A stretch of 7,344 nt of DNA from Actinomycetota bacterium (GTDB lineage: Bacteria > Actinomycetota > Humimicrobiia > Humimicrobiales > Humimicrobiaceae), in contig JAQUMQ010000064.1 in the NCBI GenBank assembly GCA_028718045.1, positions 1 to 7,344 on the forward strand. Reading direction: 5' to 3'. Shown here piece by piece: positions 1 to 5,326 of the stretch (within the stretch, counting starts at the first letter, position 1; each line of letters starts with the position of its first letter). The notes beneath the pieces were generated by a model, which was not told the DNA's origin, searched no databases, and worked only from the letters and a program-made list of their open reading frames with translations. A program made the translations under genes and the position numbers.

Positions 1-1
1 G

Positions 2-37
2 GTAATCGTCACAAATAAAAAACTTTTTGAAGATTAG
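2..37 (+). CDS. Possible C-terminal end of an upstream gene (partial)
   Basis: The frame from position 2 is open from the left edge and ends at a TAG at 35-37, reading VIVTNKKLFED. It stops 19 bases before the next start codon, and that spacing would suit a gene pair in one operon. Eleven codons are too few to identify a product, and an open frame of this length also occurs by chance. The base sequence left of the window would settle it. Confidence 0.3.
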   Translation, partial: VIVTNKKLFED

Positions 38-56
38 ATTATGGGGAGATATAAAA

Positions 57-445
57 ATGAATATTGATCAAGTAAAATTGATTGCTAGAGCAGTAGCAGA
101 ACAATGCATTAGAAATAATACAGATTAGAAAATTTACATTCTGGGATAACGCCATCAAGTAAAAAAGGTGATTACTCTGATGTATATATTATTAGTCCAT
201 TTGGAAATATAGAATGGAAAAAACTTTCCAGGATCAGTGATGAAGAAATGAGGGTTTTAATGCTACAAGTAGAAAGAAATCTCGTAATTATGTTAGGATT
301 TTTATTCGAAGCATTAAAAAAAGACAAAGTCGATATTATGGGCAGAGTTTTTACAATTGAAGATATGGTTGAAAAATATAAAAAAACTTATGAAAAGGGA
401 GTTAGTTGGGATAAGAATGGCTATGGAGATTTTAGTCGCAGTTAA
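57..445 (+). pseudogene. Small hypothetical protein gene, split by an apparent one-base deletion
   Basis: An ATG at 57 follows a GGGGAG Shine-Dalgarno (43-48) and opens a frame that hits TAG at 126-128 after 23 codons. The frame one base over is open from there to the stop at 443-445. Restoring one T in GATTAG (123-128) joins both into about 129 residues: MNIDQVKLIARAVAEQ, then about IRNNTDLENLHSGITPSS, then KKGDYSDVYIISPFGNIEW and KKLSRISDEEMRVLMLQ. The join is smooth in protein character, which supports a single original gene. The middle part (HSGITPSSKKGDYSDV, PFGNIEWKKLSRISDEEM) has the feel of a conserved small-protein family I cannot name. No signal peptide or membrane segment is visible, and the C-terminal half is helical and charged. 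The 65-residue frame from ATG 248 is only the tail of this gene. It could be a true pseudogene or a sequencing error. Confidence 0.6.
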
Positions 446-513
446 ACTGGAATTAAAAAGATTTTACCGATGGAATTCTTAACTAGATTCTTTATGGTAT
501 AACGAATTATTAA

Positions 514-732
514 TTATGGGAAAATATGATAAAATATTTTAAAAATTTTAAGTAGCTTTTCAGATAATGACATTTCTTTTATGGAATTATGTAATGTTTT
601 AAAACACTTAGACTCTTAATCAAAATATTCAAGGTTGTCCGGATAAGTATCTTTACGAAGTTTGCTGTAAAGAACGTCGATGTTTATTGATTCTGTATTG
701 TTAAATAATGGCAATACAGTATTTTTTATCTG
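514..732 (-). pseudogene. Possible relic of a minus-strand coding sequence
   Basis: On the minus strand the frame from 732 reads QIKNTVLPLFNNTESINID, then VLYSKLRKDTYPDNLEYFD, and stops at 616-618. The same frame then continues open (ESKCFKTLHNSIKEMSLSEK...) to the stop at 514-516. The first part has a protein-like mix of residues that is unusual for chance frames in such AT-rich DNA. There is no start codon with a Shine-Dalgarno site, and a stop lies directly upstream at 733-735. It could be the C-terminal scrap of a lost gene. I do not recognise a family, and chance is a real alternative. Confidence 0.2.
693..728 (+). terminator. Inverted repeat followed by T-rich run, weak terminator candidate
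   Basis: CTGTATTG (693-700) pairs perfectly with CAATACAG (712-719) around an 11-base loop. TATTTTTTA follows at once on the + strand. The layout matches a Rho-independent terminator, but the 8-bp stem has only three G-C pairs and the loop is long. It could end transcription from the small gene at 57-445, although it lies 250 bases beyond that stop codon. Confidence 0.3.
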
Positions 733-776
733 TTAATTAATTTTCTTTCTTTTATCATGTTTTAATTATTTTATAA

Positions 777-798
777 AATTCCAGCGTTTGCCGAAATT
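777..798. repeat. Imperfect short palindrome, possible decayed extragenic repeat
   Basis: AATTCCAGC (777-785) and GCCGAAATT (790-798) pair at 7 of 9 positions around a GTTT loop. The minus strand translates as VISANAGIL in one frame. That resembles the VIPAKAGIQ-like translations of the dispersed palindromic elements common in many bacterial genomes. Only one copy is in the window, so its repeat nature cannot be shown here. Confidence 0.25.
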
Positions 799-933
799 AC
801 ACTAAATACTGGAACATACTTAATAATTTCGTGCCAATAAATGGGAAACATTGATAAAAAATAAGCTTTTTAATCTGATTCCAATCTATGTATAATTGTT
901 GTTTTCTGTGCATAAATTAACATTTTGTTGACT

Positions 934-949
934 CCCCCCCCCAAAAAAA
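934..949. repeat. C9-A7 homopolymer tract
   Basis: Nine C residues (934-942) are followed directly by seven A residues (943-949). C runs of this length are rare in such AT-rich DNA and are prone to slippage and to miscounting in sequencing. The tract ends 18 bases before the -35 candidate of the repressor gene, so a change in length would alter sequence upstream of the promoter but not a reading frame. Confidence 0.7.
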
Positions 950-967
950 GCAAAAGATAATTTATTC

Positions 968-996
968 TTGACAAATTAATGTAAATATAATTAAAT
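968..996 (+). promoter_or_regulatory. Promoter candidate for the lacI-family gene
   Basis: A perfect -35 box TTGACA (968-973) is followed after 17 bases by TTAAAT (991-996), which matches four of six -10 positions. A perfect TATAAT also occurs at 986-991, but only 12 bases from the -35 box. Transcription would start near 1003, inside the first operator copy, so a bound repressor would block it. The -10 choice is uncertain. Confidence 0.6.
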
Positions 997-1001
997 TAGA
1001 A

Positions 1002-1015
1002 TAAAATCGGTTTTA
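1002..1015. promoter_or_regulatory. LacI-type operator, copy 1
   Basis: TAAAATCGGTTTTA is a 14-base palindrome with 12 of 14 symmetric positions and a central CG, as is usual for LacI-family sites bound through a hinge helix. It lies at the predicted transcription start of the adjacent repressor gene, which implies autoregulation. The identical 14-mer recurs at 2101-2114. Confidence 0.75.
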
Positions 1016-1044
1016 ATAAAATCTAGGTAATTATTTTTAATAAA

Positions 1045-1058
1045 TAAAATCGATTTTA
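1045..1058. promoter_or_regulatory. LacI-type operator, copy 2 (perfect palindrome)
   Basis: TAAAATCGATTTTA is a perfect 14-base palindrome, differing from copies 1 and 3 at one position. Its centre is 43 bp from that of copy 1, close to four helical turns, so two repressor dimers could sit on the same face of the DNA. Its last base is the first base of the Shine-Dalgarno site of the repressor gene. Confidence 0.75.
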
Positions 1059-1063
1059 AGGAG
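1058..1063 (+). promoter_or_regulatory. Ribosome binding site that places the repressor start at ATA 1070
   Basis: AAGGAG ends six bases before ATA (1070-1072), exactly where an ATG would be expected. No other start codon fits this site in the reading frame of the helix-turn-helix. The next possible start, TTG at 1133, is 69 bases from the site and has no Shine-Dalgarno of its own. Confidence 0.65.
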
Positions 1064-1069
1064 ATAAAA

Positions 1070-2080
1070 ATAGTAAATATATACGATATTGCTAGAAAAG
1101 CCAAGGTAGCGCCATCTACTGTTTCATTAGCGTTGAATAATAGCCCAAAAGTAAGAAAAGAAACAAAAGATAAAATATTGCTTATAGCTAATGAATTAAA
1201 ATATCATCCTAATTTTTATGCTAGAATTTTAAAACAAAAAATTTCAAAAACAATTGGATTGATTATCCCTGATATAAAAAATCCAACCTTTTCCGAAGTA
1301 GTAAGCGGAGCAGAAAAAAAAGCAAAAGAGAATGGATACGAAGTACTGCTTGCAGTTTCAGAATTTGATAAGCATAAAGAACTGGAGTTTGTCAATCTTG
1401 TAACTACGAATAGAGTTGATGGGCTTTTAATTAGTTCACAATATACTAAAGGCTTTTTAAAAGAATTATCAAAAATTGATATGAATAGGGAAGTTCCGGT
1501 AGTAATAATGGGGAAACCACCGGAAGACAACATAGAAAAAGACTTTGTGTATCCTGATCTTGAATATGGCGGTTATTTAGCAATATCCCATCTTATAAAG
1601 TTAGGTCACAAAAGAATAGGATTCTTAATGGGAGTTGCAATAGAACATTTAGGGCTCGACAGACTGAATGGATATAAAAAAGCATTGGAAGAAAATGGCA
1701 TAGATTTTGATCCAAGCTTAATAATTAAAACCGGACATAATATAGAGGATGGCTATTGCTCTGCTAAGAAATTTTTATCGATAAGCCCACGTATAACCGC
1801 TGTTTTTGCATTTAATGATATGCTGGCTATTTCATTAATAGGAGGATTTAATGATATTGGAATTAAAGTTCCGTATGATATAGCTGTCATGGGATTTGAT
1901 AATATTTCATACGGCAGTTATATTAGTCCTCCCTTAAGCACTATAGAAATAAGCAACTATGAAACTGGCATAATAGCTGTAGAGCGATTATGCAACAGAT
2001 TGAAAAATCCCCGTTCAGAATATTTACATACCGTCTTAAAGCCAAAACTTATTATAAGAAATTCTTGCGGAGAGAAATAA
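1070..2080 (+). CDS. LacI-family transcriptional repressor with apparent ATA start
   Basis: This is a sugar-responsive DNA-binding regulator of 336 residues, the usual family length. From ATA 1070 the protein begins (M)VNIYDIARKAKVAPSTVS, the standard LacI-family helix-turn-helix (residues 2-24). The hinge helix follows (YARILKQ, with Leu54), then IGLIIPD (62-68) and the periplasmic-binding-like sensor domain. Sensor motifs include FNDMLA (Asp250) and MGFDNIS (Asp277). The frame is open back to TAA at 1028, with no ATG, GTG or TTG before the HTH. TTG 1133 would remove most of the HTH and so cannot make a working repressor. ATA is therefore inferred as the start, unless the base is a sequencing error or a recent ATG-to-ATA mutation. 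Two operator palindromes precede the gene and one follows it, pointing to control of itself and of the transport genes. The effector sugar is unknown. Confidence 0.9.
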   Translation: MVNIYDIARKAKVAPSTVSLALNNSPKVRKETKDKILLIANELKYHPNFYARILKQKISKTIGLIIPDIKNPTFSEVVSGAEKKAKENGYEVLLAVSEFDKHKELEFVNLVTTNRVDGLLISSQYTKGFLKELSKIDMNREVPVVIMGKPPEDNIEKDFVYPDLEYGGYLAISHLIKLGHKRIGFLMGVAIEHLGLDRLNGYKKALEENGIDFDPSLIIKTGHNIEDGYCSAKKFLSISPRITAVFAFNDMLAISLIGGFNDIGIKVPYDIAVMGFDNISYGSYISPPLSTIEISNYETGIIAVERLCNRLKNPRSEYLHTVLKPKLIIRNSCGEK

Positions 2081-2100
2081 TAAATTTTTTTTAATTGAAA

Positions 2101-2114
2101 TAAAATCGGTTTTA
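2101..2114. promoter_or_regulatory. LacI-type operator, copy 3
   Basis: This 14-mer, TAAAATCGGTTTTA, is identical to copy 1 and lies in the 106-base gap between the repressor and the lipoprotein gene. It contains TAAAAT, a possible -10 box, but no good -35 lies at the right distance. Binding here would block either a promoter at this spot or read-through from the repressor gene. Confidence 0.75.
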
Positions 2115-2121
2115 TAAAAGG

Positions 2122-2166
2122 AAAGGAGGTGTTTTGACATTTAAGAAAATTTCTAAAAATTTTTAA
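2122..2166 (+). promoter_or_regulatory. Perfect 10-base anti-SD match leading a ten-codon leader frame
   Basis: AAAGGAGGTG (2122-2131) is fully complementary to the usual 16S rRNA 3' end CACCTCCTTT. Four bases after GGAGG a TTG (2134) opens the frame MTFKKISKNF, ending in TAA at 2164-2166. The lipoprotein gene has its own Shine-Dalgarno and start further on, with the same four-base spacing. The element may be a translated leader peptide, a ribosome standby site or the remnant of a lost start. TTGACA at 2134-2139 could also be a -35 box, but no good -10 lies 16-18 bases downstream. Confidence 0.35.
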
Positions 2167-2186
2167 TACAATTTCAAGGAGGAAAG

Positions 2187-3497
2187 ATGAAAAGAAAATG
2201 CATGTTAGGTGCGATAATGTCATTAGCGCTAGTTATAATCATTAGCTTTATGCTGATTGGCTGCACTACGGCAACAACTACTACAACAGCAGCATCTGAA
2301 ACCACTGAAGCACAAGTTGTACCGGAAGAGACTATTACTTTAAAATTTCTTGACTTTTGGGGAGAATTAGAAGATGTTATGCTTGAATCTATCGCTAAAT
2401 TTCAGGAAATAAATCCAAACATTGAAATAAAAAGAGACGTATGTCCATGGGACCAAGCCGAGACAGTATTGAAGACTAATATTGCCGGGGGTACTCCATA
2501 CGATATTGCCACATATTGGCCAATGTATATGAAAACCTTTGTTGAACAAGATGCTGCCCTTGACTTAACGAGTGCAATTGATTCTGATACGGATTGGAAG
2601 TCTGGCATCGAGGGTCTTATCGAGCTTGGTTCGGTAGATGGAAAAATATATGCAGTGCCTTTCAAATCAATTTTTGCTGTAACTTATTACAATAAAACTC
2701 TTTTTGATAGTTATGGCTTGACTGAACCGGAAACGATCCAGGAGTTTGAAGAAGTAATGAAAACAATAAAAGATAAAGGAGAAGTTGCTCCGTTTACTAA
2801 TTATGACGGTGCTACGTGCTGGCTCCCTAGATTCATGATGCCTGCTCTTGCGGATCAAGCCGGAGTACTCGATGATTTTATAGCAGGAAAAATTGATGCA
2901 TCTGATCCAAAATATTTAGACATTTATAAGAAGCCGTACGATATTATTTTGAACTGGTACAAACAAGGATATTTATATGGTGATAAGGGTGCAGCTGGCA
3001 TAAGCAGAGACGAAGTTAAGGTGGCATTTTCACAGAAGGAAGTTGCGATGTTTAACGAAACAACTTCCGAATTCGGAGCTATAAAAGAATCAGCTGATTT
3101 TGAAGTAGGTGTATTTAAATTCCCTTCAGTTGTTGATCCGTCTAAGTATTACTTTTTTGGTGGAGCTGATGGATTTTTTGTATCCCAAAAGGTTAAAAAT
3201 CCTGAAGCAGCTATAGCTTTTCTTAAATTCATGGATAGCCCCGAAATTCAGAAGCTCTGGCTTGATAAAAAAGGTATTACACCTGTAAACACTAATGTTG
3301 AAATACAAGATCCGGTAGTTAAACTGTTTGTAGATTGGGGCAAGTATATAAAGCCCATCGAATTGTATAGTCTGACTCCAGAGCTTAGTAAATATATGGA
3401 TGCAAGCGTTGGGGAATTAATTACTGGTGCCAAAACTACAACTGAAATTGCAAATGAAATTAATGATTTGGCAAGACAAGCAGTAAAAGATAATTAA
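2187..3497 (+). CDS. ABC sugar transporter substrate-binding lipoprotein (CUT1, SBP family 1)
   Basis: This is the extracellular receptor of a carbohydrate ABC importer, 436 residues, typical for the family. It has a lipoprotein signal peptide: a charged start (MKRK), a hydrophobic core and the lipobox LIGC with lipidated Cys26. A Thr-rich linker follows (about residues 27-43). The solute-binding domain begins near TITLKFLDFWGE, with the family pattern of an early beta strand and a helix (VMLESIAKFQEINPNIEI). The C-terminal part (NPEAAIAFLKFMDSPEIQKLW) is the conserved SBP_bac_1 tail region. AAGGAGG (2176-2182) sets the start at ATG 2187. An operator copy lies upstream, and a strong stem-loop separates the gene from the permeases, as is common when the receptor is needed in excess. 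The ligand cannot be read from the sequence. The adjoining hydrolase suggests a plant-type oligosaccharide, perhaps one containing rhamnose. Confidence 0.93.
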   Translation: MKRKCMLGAIMSLALVIIISFMLIGCTTATTTTTAASETTEAQVVPEETITLKFLDFWGELEDVMLESIAKFQEINPNIEIKRDVCPWDQAETVLKTNIAGGTPYDIATYWPMYMKTFVEQDAALDLTSAIDSDTDWKSGIEGLIELGSVDGKIYAVPFKSIFAVTYYNKTLFDSYGLTEPETIQEFEEVMKTIKDKGEVAPFTNYDGATCWLPRFMMPALADQAGVLDDFIAGKIDASDPKYLDIYKKPYDIILNWYKQGYLYGDKGAAGISRDEVKVAFSQKEVAMFNETTSEFGAIKESADFEVGVFKFPSVVDPSKYYFFGGADGFFVSQKVKNPEAAIAFLKFMDSPEIQKLWLDKKGITPVNTNVEIQDPVVKLFVDWGKYIKPIELYSLTPELSKYMDASVGELITGAKTTTEIANEINDLARQAVKDN

Positions 3498-3506
3498 TAT
3501 CAAGAA

Positions 3507-3547
3507 AATTATGACCATAGGGATTTTAAATTCCTATGGTCATAATT
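3507..3547 (+). terminator. Strong intercistronic stem-loop after the lipoprotein gene
   Basis: AATTATGACCATAGG (3507-3521) is perfectly complementary to 3533-3547. The pairing can extend two more pairs inward, one of them G-U, leaving a loop of about seven bases. No T-run follows directly; TTCCTTTT comes a few bases later. It therefore looks more like an mRNA 3'-end stabiliser or leaky terminator than a full stop. It would give more lipoprotein message than permease message, since no clear promoter is visible in the 56 bases before the permease gene. Confidence 0.6.
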
Positions 3548-3603
3548 AGGTTCCTTTTAAATTAATTATTTGTAATTTCAAAAATATTAAAAGAGAGTTA
3601 AAA

Positions 3604-4497
3604 ATGCCAGGAAATAAAAAAGATTATTTAGTTTCGTATAGTTTTTTAATGCCCGTAATTCTCATGATACTGGTTATAATTTTTATACCAATGGTATCCT
3701 CGTTTTTGACAAGTTTTACGGAATGGAACGGAGCAAGTAAACCGCAAATAACAGGTATTTCAAATTATATAGATATACTTTTAAAAAATAAATTGTTTTT
3801 TAAATCTCTTTCAAACTCGCTAAAATTGACTTTGATATCATCGGTGTTATCAGTGACGATAGGATATTTCTTGGCAGAAGCTTTAATCACGATTTCCAGA
3901 AAACGCTTAAGTGAGTTTTATAGATTAGTCTTTTTTATTCCAGCCATGCTTCCGCTTGCTGTTGTGGGTATTTTATTTAAATTTATTTACAACCCCACTT
4001 ATGGATTACTTAACAACCTTTTGCAATTACTGCATCTGAACGGATTGACTCATTCTTGGTTAGGTGAAGCAAATTTAGCTATTTATAGCATAATTGCCGT
4101 AAATATATGGAAAACATTTGGTCTTAACATGATTATATTCTATGCTGGTCTCAAAGCTATTCCAAAAGAGCTTTACGAAGCTGCATCCATTGACGGTGCA
4201 GGAAAATTAAAAAAGATGTTTTTTATATCAATTCCCCTTTTGAGGCCTGTTATTGAATTAGCTATTGTGATTTCCACAATTCTTGGATTAAAGACATTTG
4301 ATATCGTATATGTTATGACAGGTGGCGGACCCGGGAGAGCTACCATAACCGTACCTATATTGATAGTAGAAAATTCATTTAGATATAACAAATTTGGATA
4401 CGGAGCGGCTATCGGTATGGTTTTATTTGTCGTTACTTTATTAATCATTTATGTTATCAGAAAATTTATTGGCACAAAGGAAAAAATTGAATTTTAA
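3604..4497 (+). CDS. ABC sugar transporter permease, MalF/UgpA-like (CUT1)
   Basis: This is one of the two membrane subunits of the importer, 297 residues. Six hydrophobic segments can be read, near residues 10-35, 70-95, 107-128, 158-184, 214-240 and 262-285. The cytoplasmic EAA loop, which docks on the ATPase, is clear: EAASIDGAGKLKKMFFISIP with Glu192 and Gly198. The segment VMTGGGPGRATITVP is characteristic of MalF/UgpA-type permeases. AAGAGAG (3591-3597) is a modest Shine-Dalgarno for ATG 3604. The gene lies downstream of the stem-loop and overlaps the second permease by 11 bases, so both subunits are probably translated together. It should form a heterodimer with that partner. Confidence 0.93.
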   Translation: MPGNKKDYLVSYSFLMPVILMILVIIFIPMVSSFLTSFTEWNGASKPQITGISNYIDILLKNKLFFKSLSNSLKLTLISSVLSVTIGYFLAEALITISRKRLSEFYRLVFFIPAMLPLAVVGILFKFIYNPTYGLLNNLLQLLHLNGLTHSWLGEANLAIYSIIAVNIWKTFGLNMIIFYAGLKAIPKELYEAASIDGAGKLKKMFFISIPLLRPVIELAIVISTILGLKTFDIVYVMTGGGPGRATITVPILIVENSFRYNKFGYGAAIGMVLFVVTLLIIYVIRKFIGTKEKIEF

Positions 4498-5326
4498 AAA
4501 TTTTAAAAATTTGATTATTAATTTATCAAAACAAGGAATTCTTGTCTTTGTTACCCTAGCAGTATTATATCCTTTATTTTTTGTACTTATAACTTCATTT
4601 AAAACAAATGATGAATTTTACCAGAATATATGGTTGCCTGGAAAAGTTTTTCATTTTGAAAATTATATAATGGCCTGGATAAAAGGAAACCTTGGCCTTT
4701 ATACGCTTAATAGTATAATAGTAGTAACTTCGAGTATTTTTTTGATAACCCTCTTTTCTATATTTGCGGGATATTCTCTTGCAAAATTGTTAAAAAAGGG
4801 AAGCTCAACTATAACTACGATTATTTTATCAACTATGATGATTCCAAATGAAGCAACCATAGTGCTCTTATTTGCATTAATGGTAAGATTAGGGACTATA
4901 AACACAAGAGCGAATCTGATTATCGTATATGTCGGTTGGTCTCTGGCTCTGAGTACTTATATATTTAAGAATTTTTTTCTGTCGTTACCAAAAGAATTAT
5001 CCGAAGCTGCAAAGATCGATGGTTGTAATGAGTTTCAAGTCTTTACAAAAATAATGATTCCCAACTCAAAGCCTGCCATAGCAACCGTAATAATATTTAA
5101 CTTTATTACTTTATGGGGAGAATTTTTATGGGCTCTGCTAACGGTAAGCGATAAAAATATAAAAACTATTCCGCTTGGACTTTTTACTTTTCAAAATCAG
5201 TACAGTACTCAGTGGGGTCCGTTATCAGCAAGTATATCTATTACAATTATTCCGTTGATTTTGGTATTTGTATATTTTCAAAAATATTTTATTGAAGGCA
5301 TGACTTCAGGAGCGATTAAAGGATGA
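4487..5326 (+). CDS. ABC sugar transporter permease, MalG/UgpE-like (CUT1)
   Basis: This is the second membrane subunit of the importer. From TTG 4487 it has 279 residues, the usual length. It has a first membrane segment near GILVFVTLAVLYPLFFVLIT and further hydrophobic segments after it. The EAA loop is present (EAAKIDGCNEFQVFTKIMIP, Glu173), as is the family's typical C-terminus FIEGMTSGAIKG. I chose TTG 4487 because AAAGGA (4476-4481) lies five bases before it and the overlap with the first permease is only 11 bases. ATG 4451 in the same frame would add 12 residues but has no Shine-Dalgarno and overlaps by 47 bases. The stop overlaps the next gene's ATG as ATGA. No ATPase gene follows. 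Confidence 0.92.
   Translation: MNFKNFKNLIINLSKQGILVFVTLAVLYPLFFVLITSFKTNDEFYQNIWLPGKVFHFENYIMAWIKGNLGLYTLNSIIVVTSSIFLITLFSIFAGYSLAKLLKKGSSTITTIILSTMMIPNEATIVLLFALMVRLGTINTRANLIIVYVGWSLALSTYIFKNFFLSLPKELSEAAKIDGCNEFQVFTKIMIPNSKPAIATVIIFNFITLWGEFLWALLTVSDKNIKTIPLGLFTFQNQYSTQWGPLSASISITIIPLILVFVYFQKYFIEGMTSGAIKG

Larger units (their letters stand above)
446..967. other. AT-rich stretch without a convincing gene
   Basis: No frame on either strand combines a start, a Shine-Dalgarno site and protein-like composition over a useful length. Contents worth noting are a minus-strand relic-like frame (514-732), an inverted repeat followed by T-rich sequence (693-728), an imperfect hairpin (777-798) and a C9A7 tract (934-949). 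A 26-codon minus-strand frame (771-851, MFPIYWHEIIKYVPVFSV...) spans the imperfect hairpin and has no Shine-Dalgarno site. The stretch separates the broken small gene from the sugar operon and looks like decayed intergenic DNA. Confidence 0.5.

Noticed and set aside
248..445. A 65-residue protein starting at ATG 248
   Set aside because: The ATG lacks a ribosome site and the same frame carries protein-like sequence back to 125, so this is the tail of the split gene at 57-445.
525..552. A/T-rich self-complementary stretch as a terminator or origin element
   Set aside because: Runs such as AAAATATTTTAAAAATTTT pair by composition alone; there is no G-C stem, DnaA box cluster or repeat.
446..1069. 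Riboswitch, tRNA or CRISPR repeat in the long gap
   Set aside because: I found no direct repeats with regular spacing, no cloverleaf or CCA end and no recognisable riboswitch core. The only clear signals are the promoter and operators at 968-1058 and the small hairpins.
1216..1533. Minus-strand frame of 105 codons inside the repressor gene
   Set aside because: It is the antisense shadow of a strongly supported gene and has low-complexity Ser/Phe-rich content. The same applies to the minus-strand frames inside the lipoprotein, permease and hydrolase genes.
1133..2080. Repressor starting at TTG 1133
   Set aside because: This start cuts into the helix-turn-helix (within the ALNN motif) and has no Shine-Dalgarno site; the full HTH is encoded upstream in the same frame.
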